A stretch of 64,000 nucleotides of DNA from Flavobacterium subsaxonicum WB 4.1-42 = DSM 21790 (GTDB lineage: Bacteria; Bacteroidota; Bacteroidia; Flavobacteriales; Flavobacteriaceae), in the NCBI RefSeq assembly GCF_000422725.1, contig NZ_KE383910.1:85978-149977 (forward strand), given 5' to 3'. This document shows positions 9,330-17,752 of the stretch, piece by piece. The notes below the pieces were generated by a model. It did no database searches. It saw nothing but the letters and a program-made list of their open reading frames with translations, and was not told the origin of the DNA. The translations under genes were made by a program, and so were the position numbers. Positions within the stretch are counted from its first letter, which is position 1. The number at the start of each line of letters is the position of its first letter.

Positions 9330-9438
9330 CCTCACCCCCAACCCCTCTCCAAAGGAGAGGGGGGTCTCGAACGGGTACAGTGTGTAGTGCCGTTGTAATT
9401 TGTCCTCTCCCCCAACCCCTCTCCAAAGGAGAGGGGAG
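9330..9438. repeat. Two dispersed palindromic repeats
   Basis: Two copies of the CCCCTCTCC-AAA-GGAGAGGGG hairpin module, at 9330-9364 and 9404-9438, same orientation as the 5150-6510 array. The rest of 9214-9649 has no gene; 9571-9649 is the leader of the next gene. Confidence 0.85.
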
Positions 9439-9649
9439 CAACTACACTCAAATGTTCTATAGTTCGGATTTATATTATTAGTATTGAATAGATTAACTGC
9501 GCGCTTGTTTTGCAGTACAACCCCCTCGCAATTACTAAAAATTTCTTAAAAGAAACCGATTGCGAAAATTGTGGCACAGCTTTGGGTAAGGTGTAAGAAA
9601 GCCTTACATATAGTTTTTAAAAAATTTACCAATTTAAATTCTCACTATC

Positions 9650-10129
9650 ATGAAAACGATCAAGAAACTACTATTAGGTTTAGCGCTGGTTACCGGCGTA
9701 TGGGCACAGGCACAGGTATCTGTAAGTGTAAACATTGGTTCGCCGCCGGCATGGGCGCCCGCCCCGGTTGAAGCGCGTTATTATTACCTGCCCGACATTG
9801 CTACGTACTACGATATTAACACTGCCCAATATGTTTACATGAGCAACCACCACTGGGTTAGAACCCGCGCCCTGCCTGTTGCATACAGAAGTTACGACCT
9901 TTACCACGCCCCACGTGTGGTGGTTAGCAACTACCGCGGCAATGCGCCCTATGTGTACCACACCACGTATGTAAAAAGATACCCTTCGCACTACAGGCCC
10001 ACCCATTATGCGCATGCTGCCCGCCCTAAAGCGCACTACCATAAACCGGTTAAGCATTATAACAAAGGCAACGGCCGCGGCCATGGTAACGGACATAAAC
10101 ACAACAAAGGCCACCATGGCAGGCATTAG
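9650..10129 (+). CDS. Secreted protein with YYYLPD core and His/Gly/Lys-rich tail (copy 1)
   Basis: A 159-residue exported protein with a signal peptide (MKTIKKLLLGLALVTGVWAQ, cut after AQA). The mature core has RYYYLPDIATYYDINTAQYV and VVVSNYRGNAPYVYHTTY, shared almost line by line with the next gene, so the pair is a tandem duplication. The C-terminus (residues 110-159) is low-complexity, rich in His, Lys, Gly and Asn, and very basic. No named family recognised. His-rich tails can bind metals or nucleic acid or envelope polymers, but nothing here proves it. Confidence 0.75.
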   Translation: MKTIKKLLLGLALVTGVWAQAQVSVSVNIGSPPAWAPAPVEARYYYLPDIATYYDINTAQYVYMSNHHWVRTRALPVAYRSYDLYHAPRVVVSNYRGNAPYVYHTTYVKRYPSHYRPTHYAHAARPKAHYHKPVKHYNKGNGRGHGNGHKHNKGHHGRH

Positions 10130-10262
10130 CAAATCGCCAATATTGTCTTAAAATATAAATAAATACCTACAATACATCTTAAATTTGTAGCAATAAGCCA
10201 AAATCTTATAAATTATCTTTTACAAGAGTAGTTGGCTTTTATAAATTTTAAAACATAACAAT

Positions 10263-10763
10263 ATGAAAAACGTACTATTGGCATTGCTTTTTTTTACCTG
10301 CGGTTTGAGTCAGGCACAGGTATCGGTTAATGTAAACATTGGCACACCACCCGCCTGGGGGCCTGCCGGATACACCGAGGTTAGGTACTACTACCTGCCC
10401 GATATTGAGGTTTATTATGATATTAATACCGCTCAGTACATTTATATAAATAACGGTAACTGGGTGCGTGCTTCGGCATTGCCCACGGTGTACAAAAACT
10501 ATAATTTATATAATGGCTACAAGGTTGTTGTAAACGATTATCGCGGTACCACGCCTTATGTTTATTATAAAGACCACAAAGTAAAATACCCTAAGGGCTA
10601 CAAAGGCAAACCGCAAAAAAACATTGGCACCCCACCGGGGCTGGCTAAAAAAAGTGTTGCCGTTAAATCCAGCAATAAAACTGTTGTAAAATCTAACGGT
10701 AAGGGCAACGGCAAAAACAACGGAAACGGTAAGGGACATGGCAACGGAAAAGGCAAAAACTAA
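10263..10763 (+). CDS. Secreted protein with YYYLPD core and Lys/Gly/Asn-rich tail (copy 2)
   Basis: A 166-residue paralogue of the preceding gene. Signal peptide MKNVLLALLFFTCGLSQAQ; core RYYYLPDIEVYYDINTAQYI and VVVNDYRGTTPYVYYKDHK. The tail (110-166) has diverged: Lys, Gly, Asn and Ser rather than His. The conserved core and changed tail suggest the folded domain is under selection while the tail only needs to be basic and flexible. It has its own -7-like TAAATTTG at 10180-10187 and ends at a strong terminator. Confidence 0.75.
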   Translation: MKNVLLALLFFTCGLSQAQVSVNVNIGTPPAWGPAGYTEVRYYYLPDIEVYYDINTAQYIYINNGNWVRASALPTVYKNYNLYNGYKVVVNDYRGTTPYVYYKDHKVKYPKGYKGKPQKNIGTPPGLAKKSVAVKSSNKTVVKSNGKGNGKNNGNGKGHGNGKGKN

Positions 10764-10784
10764 ACCCTGATTAAATACTATTGA

Positions 10785-10808
10785 AACCGGCGAGAGCCGG
10801 TTTTTTTT
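10785..10808 (+). terminator. Rho-independent terminator
   Basis: Stem AACCGGC/GCCGGTT (10785-10791 and 10796-10802) with GAGA loop and a run of eight T. Ends the duplicated secreted-protein unit. Confidence 0.9.
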
Positions 10809-10891
10809 GACGCTGACCAAAGGTTGGCGTTTTTGCTATTCAGTCTATCGTATGAGGCCAATTGTAGGCTGATAAGCCGATTAACTATCAT

Positions 10892-10899
10892 TAACTTTG
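10892..10899 (+). promoter_or_regulatory. -7 element TAACTTTG before the HNH cassette
   Basis: Perfect TAnnTTTG ending 18 bases before the ATG of the 56-residue gene at 10918. Together with the terminator at 10785 it isolates the cassette as its own transcription unit. Confidence 0.5.
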
Positions 10900-10917
10900 C
10901 TTTGATAAAAGATAGCG

Positions 10918-11088
10918 ATGCTCAATTTTTTCGAAGTATATATTTATACAGACCAGCTAACTACTTGCCCAATTTGCGGAATGAGGACAAAAATCATTTT
11001 AGATTTAGCGCACACAAATCAGCAGACGCAAATACATGAATGTCTTTCTAAAAATTGTAGATTTGAATTTATAACGCAGAAATTTTAG
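10918..11088 (+). CDS. 56-residue Cys-pair mini-protein in HNH cassette
   Basis: A short open frame from ATG 10918 to TAG 11086-11088. The protein begins MLNFFEVYIYTDQLTTCPIC and has CPIC followed 28 residues later by CLSKNC, a CxxC...CxxxxC pattern that fits a small zinc ribbon. It ends three bases before the HNH endonuclease ATG. The Cys pairs, clean frame, own -7 box and tight spacing make it a real gene though it is easily missed. A role as a nucleic-acid or protein-binding partner of the nuclease is inference. Confidence 0.75.
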   Translation: MLNFFEVYIYTDQLTTCPICGMRTKIILDLAHTNQQTQIHECLSKNCRFEFITQKF

Positions 11089-11091
11089 AGC

Positions 11092-11871
11092 ATGGCAGAA
11101 AAGAGGGTTTTATGGACGAAAGAAGAATTGATACTGGCTTTCAATCTCTATCTAAAAATAGAATTTGGTAAAACCCATGCCTCAAATCCCAGAATTATCG
11201 AATTAGGTAATCTAATGGGACGAACACCTGCATCTATAGTTATGCGGTTAGGAAATTTTGCCAGTATTGATCCCTATCATCAGAACAGAGGTGTTGGCGG
11301 ATTAAAGAACGGCACCAACCAAGTACAACCTATATGGGATGAATTTTTTACTAACCAGGAGGAACTGATTTTTAGAAGTGAGCAAATTTTGGCAGAAAGG
11401 CAGCACTTATCTATCGAAGATAAATATGTTGATTTACTATCTGACCTGAAAGATGTAAAAGGAGAAACCAAATTGAGGCTGGTTAAGACAAGAGTAAACC
11501 AGTCTGTTTTCAGGCAAATTGTATTGAATAATTATTCAAGTAAATGTGCCGTAACGGGCATAGATATTCCTGATCTATTATTTGCCAGCCATATACTTCC
11601 TTGGTCCAAACACGAAAAAGAAAGATTGAATCCAGAGAATGGAATTTGCTTATCGGCACTGTATGACAGAGCTTTCGATAAAGGATATATTGCTTTTGAT
11701 AGGAATTATAAGGTGCTCCTATCATCGTCTTTAAAAAACAAAAAAGACTCTGAATATTACGCACAACACTTTGCCCCGATTGCAGATAAATTAATAAGGC
11801 AGCCCGTTAAATATTATCCTAACCAATTATTTTTAGAGCAACACAGGGATACAATTTTTGATAAAAAGTAA
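11092..11871 (+). CDS. HNH restriction-type endonuclease
   Basis: A 259-residue protein. The C-terminal half is an HNH domain of the COG3440 (predicted restriction endonuclease) type: CAVTGIDIPDLLFASHILPW with the metal-binding first His, then LNPENGICLSALYDRAFDKG with the Asn and acidic residues. The N-terminal half (WTKEELILAFNLYLKIEFG and GRTPASIVMRLGNFASIDP) is a helical region often found before this HNH type and probably binds DNA. No methyltransferase is adjacent, so a standard restriction-modification pair is not supported; modification-dependent or defence-type cutting is possible. Second gene of a three-gene unit with the mini-protein upstream and a 102-residue protein four bases downstream. 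Confidence 0.85.
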   Translation: MAEKRVLWTKEELILAFNLYLKIEFGKTHASNPRIIELGNLMGRTPASIVMRLGNFASIDPYHQNRGVGGLKNGTNQVQPIWDEFFTNQEELIFRSEQILAERQHLSIEDKYVDLLSDLKDVKGETKLRLVKTRVNQSVFRQIVLNNYSSKCAVTGIDIPDLLFASHILPWSKHEKERLNPENGICLSALYDRAFDKGYIAFDRNYKVLLSSSLKNKKDSEYYAQHFAPIADKLIRQPVKYYPNQLFLEQHRDTIFDKK

Positions 11872-11874
11872 AAT

Positions 11875-12183
11875 ATGAGTGGCAACATACAACTCAATTA
11901 CCTTTACAGAGATGCCAGTAATTACAAACAATATGGTAGTGTAGTTTTTAGTAATGATAGTAATATTGCTATTGATGTAATAAGCAATAGTATTACACGC
12001 AATTTGATAGATGGCGAATATTTTATAGCCGAAGAATGGAAGATGCCGACTTTATATTTTGAAGACAAAAATGAAGACGACCACCAATGGCATGAATTTG
12101 AAAGCTTGGAACTAACAAATACAGAAGTATGCTCATCTGATATTGATGTGCTGTTAAAAACAATTTTAGCAGTTAGGGTGTAA
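11875..12183 (+). CDS. Conserved hypothetical protein, third gene of HNH cassette
   Basis: A 102-residue acidic soluble protein (MSGNIQLNYLYRDASNYKQY at the start) with several Asp/Glu and Trp positions (EEWKMPTLYFEDKNEDDHQW). No named domain recognised. It starts four bases after the HNH stop, so it is cotranscribed. Its small acidic nature would suit an inhibitor, immunity protein or DNA mimic of the nuclease, but that is inference from position and charge. Confidence 0.7.
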   Translation: MSGNIQLNYLYRDASNYKQYGSVVFSNDSNIAIDVISNSITRNLIDGEYFIAEEWKMPTLYFEDKNEDDHQWHEFESLELTNTEVCSSDIDVLLKTILAVRV

Positions 12184-12189
12184 AAACCC

Positions 12190-12429
12190 CTACTGCACGT
12201 CTATCCTCAGCTTGTTTTCGGTAAAGGCCTCGATGGCGGTAAGGTAATCTACCTCATCCCAGTTGGTGTCTTCGTGAATTGCTTCAAACTCCTTGGCCCA
12301 AATTATAAACTCGTTGATATCGTTGCGGGAATCGCCCGAAAAAAATCCTTTCTGGCCCGATAGGTATGCAATATCTGCAAGGGCTTCCAACAATTTGTTG
12401 TCTTCTATTGTGTAAGGTAAATCGTTCAT
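12190..12429 (-). CDS. Conserved hypothetical 79-residue protein
   Basis: Convergent with the HNH cassette. A start at 12429 (MNDLPYTIEDNKLLEALADI) is preferred to the upstream ATG at 12474, because the extra 15 residues look like leader. The protein is acidic and helical (DINEFIIWAKEFEAIHEDTN, WDEVDYLTAIEAFTENKL), without signal peptide or membrane segment. No family recognised. Confidence 0.6.
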   Translation of the reverse strand: MNDLPYTIEDNKLLEALADIAYLSGQKGFFSGDSRNDINEFIIWAKEFEAIHEDTNWDEVDYLTAIEAFTENKLRIDVQ

Positions 12430-12474
12430 AAGCAGTGATTTTAGATGATTGATTTTGAGCAGGCAAGTTTGCAA

Positions 12475-13141
12475 AAATTTTGTTAACGTAACATTTTTTC
12501 ATCGTTAATTTATCAACTATTTTATGCACGCAGAATTATCCTACAGAGTAGAAATTACGAATTTTAAATTACGAATTACGAAAGCAAAATGTCAATGAAC
12601 AAATAAGCAATTGGCAAATTGCAATGAGCAATGAGCAATAGGCAATAGGCAAAAATTCAAATGATAAACGAGCAATAGGCAATAGGCAAATTTTAAAAGG
12701 CAAAAATTCAAATAACAAACAGGCAACCCAAAACTCTCAACACGCAACACGCAACCCGAAACTCAAATCTCCCAACAACCAACAACCAACAACTAATAAC
12801 CAACAACCATTTCTCCCGATGCAAAATTACAACCATATATCCGGCGCAGTACTGAAGCGGTTACTTCAGTAAACTGTTTTTGGGTAATTTTTATAGGCAA
12901 TTTTAGAAAGTGTAGTTCAGTAACGTAACTCGAAGTCCGAAAGTGAAATATCACTGTTAAAATTGGCCCATTTTGCCTAAATTTGGGTACGTGCATTTTG
13001 GCAACCCAAAACCCGATTGTAAAAATTACATTAAATTATTACAAAGAAATATTTAACAGCCAACACCCCTATAATTTTAAGCCCACCTACACTCATTTAA
13101 CATAATTTTTATATTTTTGACCCCATAAATTTAAGGGTATA
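12475..13141. repeat. Intergenic region with degenerate low-complexity repeats
   Basis: About 670 bases without a convincing gene. From about 12550 to 12815 it is built of drifting short repeats: AATTACGAATT, GCAATAGGCAATAGGCAA, CACGCAACACGCAACCC and ACCAACAACCAACAAC. At 12851-12870 there is a clean palindrome ACTGAAG-N6-CTTCAGT, with a related AGTTCAGTAACGTAACT at about 12913. The amtB promoter lies at its end. Confidence 0.6.
13112..13119 (+). promoter_or_regulatory. -7 element TATTTTTG before amt
   Basis: Perfect TAnnTTTG ending 22 bases before the amt ATG; no TTG at the expected -33 distance. Confidence 0.5.
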
Positions 13142-14491
13142 ATGGAAAAGAAATTAGAAAAACGCTGGATTGCCGCATTTGCAATAACCGCAGCCGTTGC
13201 CATAACGGGTTTATTTTGGGATCACTCCACCGTAAGTGCTCCAAACGACCAGTTTAACAGCACCGATGCTATTGTACCTGCCGATGTTGCCTGGCTGCTT
13301 ACCGCATCGTGCCTTGTGCTCTTAATGACTCCCGGACTATCGTTTTTTTACGGTGGCATGGTGGGCCGCAAAAATGTTATAAGCACCATGCTTAAAAGTT
13401 TTATCTGCCTGGGTGTCATTAGTTTACTATGGGTTTCGGTTGGGTTTAGCCTTTCGTTTGGTACACCAATTGGTATTACTATAGACGGCGTTCATTACGG
13501 GCTTATTGGTAACCCTACCGATTTTGCTTTCTTTGATTTTGTAGACGAACATCCTCATTCTAAGATGGCTACCACGATTCCGTTCGTGCTGTTTGCCCTC
13601 TTCCAAATGAAGTTTGCCGTTATAACCCCCGCCATTATTACGGGTGCCCTGGCCGAGCGTATCAGGTTCATTTCGTTCTTAATGTTCATCTGCCTGTTCT
13701 GTATCTTTATATATGCACCGCTTTGCCACATGGTTTGGCACCCTAACGGCTTGTTAGGCAGCTACTTTGGCGTTAAAGATTTTGCCGGGGGCACCGTGGT
13801 ACACATGAGTGCCGGTTTTGCCGCCATTGCCGGTGTGCTGGTTATTGGCAAGCGTAAACACCTGGAATACATACCTACTAACATTCCGTTTGTGCTTTTG
13901 GGCACCGGTATGTTATGGTTTGGCTGGTTTGGTTTTAATGCAGGATCAGCGCTGGCGGCCAACCATACTGCGGCTATGGCCTTTGCTACCACTACAATAG
14001 CATCGGCGTCGGCCATGCTTACCTGGGTGTTTTTCGATAGGCTCAACGGCCGTAAGGTCTCAGCCTTAGGTGCTTGCATTGGCGCGGTAGTTGGCCTTGT
14101 TGCCATTACGCCTGCTGCTGGTTTTGTATCGATACCTAAAAGCATCTTCTTTGGTTTTATAGCTGCAATAGTGTCTAACTGCATGGTTAACTGGAAGAGC
14201 CTTAAGCGTTTTGATGATACCTTAGACGTTTTTGCCTGCCACGGTGTGGGTGGTATTATGGGTATGATACTGACCGCTATTTTTGCCGAGGGCGAAAACG
14301 CGAGCCTGCTTCACGGCGGCTGGCATATTTTTGGCCACCACATGATGGCGTTGCTGCTGGTTGCTGCCTTCTCGTTCTTTGGGGCTATGGCATTGTATAA
14401 GGTAACCAACTTCTTTATTCCGCTACGTGTATCGGAAGAAGCTGAAGAACAAGGCCTTGACCTTTCTCAGCACAACGAAATGCACGGATAG
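13142..14491 (+). CDS. amt: Ammonium transporter (Amt/MEP/Rh family)
   Basis: A 449-residue inner-membrane transporter with about eleven to twelve membrane segments; the first (residues 10-26) is followed by a periplasmic stretch. Family signatures are clear: SFFYGGMVGRKN after the second segment, GTVVHMSAGFAAIAG containing the first pore histidine, and DVFACHGVGGIMG containing the second. These twin histidines conduct deprotonated ammonium. No GlnK gene is next to it in the window, although amt-glnK pairs are common, so regulation by PII is not shown locally. The gene stands alone between a repeat-rich gap and a hairpin. Confidence 0.95.
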   Translation: MEKKLEKRWIAAFAITAAVAITGLFWDHSTVSAPNDQFNSTDAIVPADVAWLLTASCLVLLMTPGLSFFYGGMVGRKNVISTMLKSFICLGVISLLWVSVGFSLSFGTPIGITIDGVHYGLIGNPTDFAFFDFVDEHPHSKMATTIPFVLFALFQMKFAVITPAIITGALAERIRFISFLMFICLFCIFIYAPLCHMVWHPNGLLGSYFGVKDFAGGTVVHMSAGFAAIAGVLVIGKRKHLEYIPTNIPFVLLGTGMLWFGWFGFNAGSALAANHTAAMAFATTTIASASAMLTWVFFDRLNGRKVSALGACIGAVVGLVAITPAAGFVSIPKSIFFGFIAAIVSNCMVNWKSLKRFDDTLDVFACHGVGGIMGMILTAIFAEGENASLLHGGWHIFGHHMMALLLVAAFSFFGAMALYKVTNFFIPLRVSEEAEEQGLDLSQHNEMHG

Positions 14492-14521
14492 TTTGCAGGT
14501 TTACAAATAGTTATATATACA

Positions 14522-14547
14522 GAAAGGCTGCCAATGGGCAGCCTTTC
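14522..14547 (+). terminator. Hairpin after amt
   Basis: Perfect 11-base stem GAAAGGCTGCC/GGCAGCCTTTC with loop AATG. It is not followed at once by a T tract, so termination is likely but not certain. It lies between convergent genes. Confidence 0.55.
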
Positions 14548-14570
14548 CTGATAAAAAAAACTCTGATGGA

Positions 14571-16397
14571 TTAGTTCTTTATCAGTTTTTGGGTTTCCAT
14601 AGTACCATCGCTAAAAGTAACGGTAACTGTGTAATAGCCTTGTGTATAGTTATCTACATTAATATCTAAAGAAGTAGCAGCACTTTTGGCTGATTGCTTA
14701 TTAAGCATAACCCTGCCCTCTACCGATGTTACCACTACCAACGCTATAGTTTTAGACGATGTGATAGTAACCAGTTGCGATGCCGGGTTAGGCGACAGCT
14801 GGAATGTTTTGGCTGTATTTATGGCTAATACATCTGTTGCAGAAAATTCAGCGTTGCTATCATCACTACTCGTACGGTAAGTGTATAATACACAAGGGTT
14901 AATTTGTGCTAAAAAGGTACCGCCGTTGCCTGTAGCGCTAAATCCTTCTTTTAAAAGAATCTGGTTACCGTAATAGCCAACAATCAGGCCGCCGTTTACT
15001 ACAGATGAAGCTGTTATACTGTTTTGTACCCTGTAGTCGTGGCTCTCAACAACCGGAATAAAAATGGTAAGCTCCTGAGTACAATTAGTGCACACCACTA
15101 AGCAGGCACCGTTATTTACATCGCTCCTTATCACGTTTCCGGGTTGCAGGCCAAAACCCTTGTAAAAATTAATACCCGCAGTGGTTAGGTGGCAGTAACT
15201 CATAATGGTTCCGCCGTCTGTAGGTATTGCCGGTACAGTACATCCACCCTCGGTATACCCTGAGCAGCCGTCAATAGCCGTATTGTTACCGTTCCATACA
15301 CAGGCGTGAGTGTGCCTTGACCCAAACAAGTGCCCAAACTCGTGCGTAACAACATACACTGTCCAGCTGTATGTTGGCAGGGCATTAAGGTAAGAATATA
15401 TCATAGAGGTTGCCAGGCTGTTATCTATGTTAGAGTTGCATATACCATCAAAACCGGCTGCAATACCGCCACCAACATTTCTAAAGGTTAGTAGCTGAGA
15501 AAGGTTGCCACCAAGGGATGATGTGTTAGCCTGATACTGTGTAAGCAGGTTTACAGTAGAGGTAGCCGTATACGGGTCTGTAGAGGTCCAGATAGTTACA
15601 CCCGATAGTGGTGTAAGTATGCCCTCGTTATAATATAGCGTTGCAGCCTGGTTATGTACCGTAGTTACATACGCCAACACCGCCGAGCTGCTACCCAGCT
15701 GCTGGTATATGTCGTACTCCGTTTCGTAAGACAGTTTAACACACTTACTTAGCAGGGTTTCCTCTGTAACTTCGGCATTTTTATTCTGCATACCATTATG
15801 GTTATGGCTTTCGCCTGCCGCGTCATCGGTACTACAGCTATATTGCAGGTGGCCCCTTAAATCGGTATCCGGATAAATTACATGCTCTGCCGATGTTTGC
15901 AGCTTACCCACAATAAAATTGCCCTGCTCGTTAGATATAAATCCCGAAACCTCTTTATCGCTGATAGTAATGGCCACCAGGCTATTTTCCTGACCGCGAA
16001 TTACACCCCTGTAATAAACCTGCTTTAAATCTTGTATAGAAAGTTTATCGCTGCCTGTTGTGGTAACAACTGCATCTTCAAACGTAGATTCGGCATTTGC
16101 CAGGTCCAGCGTAACAGTAGTACCCTTAAGTACAATTTCGAGGCTTAAAACAGGCAGGTTTGCAGCTACCAGGCTATTGGCCACATTGGCATCAATGGTA
16201 TAAAACACCCCGTTTTTTGCAATTTTTGTTGCATTAGGGTTAGTATACGCCCTGTCTTCGAGCAGCAGATTGGTTACCTGTTTTGCCTGCCCGTGAATTT
16301 CAAACTGTTTTTCTACAAGCTTAGATACATATTTTTGTGCAAATACGTTACTTGTAAAAAACAAAATTACCGCAGTATATAACAGTACGTTTTTCAT
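14571..16397 (-). CDS. Secreted reprolysin-like zinc metalloprotease with T9SS sorting domain
   Basis: A 608-residue exported protease. Signal peptide at residues 1-20 (ending VFAQ), a propeptide-like region to about 210, then a catalytic domain with HEFGHLFGSRH (HExxHxxGxxH, three zinc ligands) near 352-362, followed by a Cys-rich segment (CVWNGNNTAIDGC) and IMSYCH, the Met-turn. The C-terminal 80 residues (FQLSPNPASQLVTITSSKTI to YTVTVTFSDG) form a type A T9SS sorting domain, so it should be exported by the gliding-associated secretion system. It is a paralogue of the protease at 38470, sharing NGNNTAIDGC/NGDNTAIDGC. Likely role is breakdown of external proteins. Confidence 0.9.
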   Translation of the reverse strand: MKNVLLYTAVILFFTSNVFAQKYVSKLVEKQFEIHGQAKQVTNLLLEDRAYTNPNATKIAKNGVFYTIDANVANSLVAANLPVLSLEIVLKGTTVTLDLANAESTFEDAVVTTTGSDKLSIQDLKQVYYRGVIRGQENSLVAITISDKEVSGFISNEQGNFIVGKLQTSAEHVIYPDTDLRGHLQYSCSTDDAAGESHNHNGMQNKNAEVTEETLLSKCVKLSYETEYDIYQQLGSSSAVLAYVTTVHNQAATLYYNEGILTPLSGVTIWTSTDPYTATSTVNLLTQYQANTSSLGGNLSQLLTFRNVGGGIAAGFDGICNSNIDNSLATSMIYSYLNALPTYSWTVYVVTHEFGHLFGSRHTHACVWNGNNTAIDGCSGYTEGGCTVPAIPTDGGTIMSYCHLTTAGINFYKGFGLQPGNVIRSDVNNGACLVVCTNCTQELTIFIPVVESHDYRVQNSITASSVVNGGLIVGYYGNQILLKEGFSATGNGGTFLAQINPCVLYTYRTSSDDSNAEFSATDVLAINTAKTFQLSPNPASQLVTITSSKTIALVVVTSVEGRVMLNKQSAKSAATSLDINVDNYTQGYYTVTVTFSDGTMETQKLIKN

Positions 16398-16425
16398 AAT
16401 TTTAAATTTAAGTTAAACGTAGTAG

Positions 16426-17613
16426 TTACTGTTTTTTACCTGCCAAAGCTTTAACTGCAGCTTTAAGTTCGTCAATTTCTTGTTGCTGTTGGGCTAATTG
16501 ATTTTTTTGGGCTTCTAATTGCTTATCCTGTTGTATTGCATACAGCGTAAGTTCTTCAATTTTTTCCTGCTGAATGATAGCCATGCTGCCAACTTCCATA
16601 CCATTATCTTCTACCTCTTTAGCCGATGGCACGTTAGGTAAATGGCCGTTTGCAATAATATATTTTTCTACCTCTGCCAATGGCTTTAATTTATAATCGT
16701 TGGCAAACACATAATCTGCCCAGGTAGTCTGAAGGTTAATTCTTACCTCTTCGGTTAATATACCTCCCTTAACGTACAATGAGTATTTACTAACAGATAC
16801 ACCGGCAGCGGTTACAGGAAACTTATCTGCTGCCGCAAAATTGTTAATGCCGCCAATACCTACTTTTTTAGTACTAAAATCGCCAAAAATAAGCGGTGTA
16901 GCGGTTTCATTATTAGCAATATACAATTTGTTGTTGCTGGCTTCGTTTTTACCTGCACCGGTTCCTAAAAACACATTGTTACTTCCTACAGAGTTTTGCC
17001 CTGCCGTAAAACCTAAATACGTATTACCCCAGCCCGTTGTATTCGCGTTTCCTGCGGCATGGCCAATGTATATATTACAGCCGCTTCCGCTAACATTACC
17101 TCCTCCGGCTGCAAAACCAATAAAGGTATTGTAAGAGCTGGTTACTGTATTAAAACCTGCATTAGAACCTAAAAATACGTTTGCGGTTGCCGTTGTAGCA
17201 CTAAAACCTGCGCCGTAGCCCTGGTAAACGTTATCTGACCCAGTACTGTAAAAACCGGCATTAAAGCCCGCGTACACATTGTTATTACCGTCTTTATTGG
17301 TGTACCCGGCATTAGTGCCTAAAAACACATTTTGATAGCCCCCCAAATTATTGAAGCCCGAATTTCGGCCCACAAATACGTCGGCACTACCTGTACTGTT
17401 TGTTTTACCCGACTGGTGGCCCACAAATACGTTGTAATTTGCTCCAGATACGCCTACCTTGCCCGCCTGGTAGCCAATGTGCACATTGTTGCCCGCAAGC
17501 TGTCCGGTTTCGGCACCATGGGTGGTTGTAGCTGTAGTAGCTGTTGTTTGAGCATGCATTTGCATAGCACCTGCAAGTAGTAAGCCTGCAACTAAAATTT
17601 GTTTTGTTTTCAT
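16426..17613 (-). CDS. NVFLG-repeat surface protein with C-terminal coiled coil
   Basis: A 395-residue exported protein starting MKTKQILVAGLLLAGAMQMH at 17613; an ATG at 17667 is less likely. After the signal peptide, residues 30-250 hold about ten repeats of the form NVFLGxxAGxxxxxGxxN, as in the beta-roll head of YadA-like trimeric adhesins and tail-fibre-like proteins. Residues 300-350 (WADYVFANDYKLKPLAEVEK, NGHLPNVPSAKEVEDNGMEV) are the common Bacteroidetes tail-fibre-like linker, and residues 350-390 are a Gln/Glu/Lys coiled coil. It probably forms a trimeric fibre at the surface. No T9SS domain, so how it is displayed is unknown. Confidence 0.8.
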   Translation of the reverse strand: MKTKQILVAGLLLAGAMQMHAQTTATTATTTHGAETGQLAGNNVHIGYQAGKVGVSGANYNVFVGHQSGKTNSTGSADVFVGRNSGFNNLGGYQNVFLGTNAGYTNKDGNNNVYAGFNAGFYSTGSDNVYQGYGAGFSATTATANVFLGSNAGFNTVTSSYNTFIGFAAGGGNVSGSGCNIYIGHAAGNANTTGWGNTYLGFTAGQNSVGSNNVFLGTGAGKNEASNNKLYIANNETATPLIFGDFSTKKVGIGGINNFAAADKFPVTAAGVSVSKYSLYVKGGILTEEVRINLQTTWADYVFANDYKLKPLAEVEKYIIANGHLPNVPSAKEVEDNGMEVGSMAIIQQEKIEELTLYAIQQDKQLEAQKNQLAQQQQEIDELKAAVKALAGKKQ

Positions 17614-17725
17614 AAAAATATTGTTAGATGATTTAACAAATTTTATGAATATTATCCTGACCAACACTATGTTAAAAGGTTAAAGAAACGTTAAGTGCGG
17701 ACTTCCCGTAACGGGATTATTTTCT

Positions 17726-17733
17726 TAAATTTG
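17726..17733 (+). promoter_or_regulatory. -7 element TAAATTTG
   Basis: Perfect TAnnTTTG ending 19 bases before the ATG at 17753. Confidence 0.45.
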
Positions 17734-17752
17734 GCATAACAATTACTTAATC

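Noticed and set aside
10824..11039. 71-codon open frame before the HNH gene
   Set aside because: It overlaps the 56-residue Cys-pair gene in another frame, and lacks a sensible protein pattern; the short gene is better supported.
12793..12996. 67-codon minus-strand open frame
   Set aside because: Lies in a repeat-rich gap, no coding pattern, no neighbour or family support.
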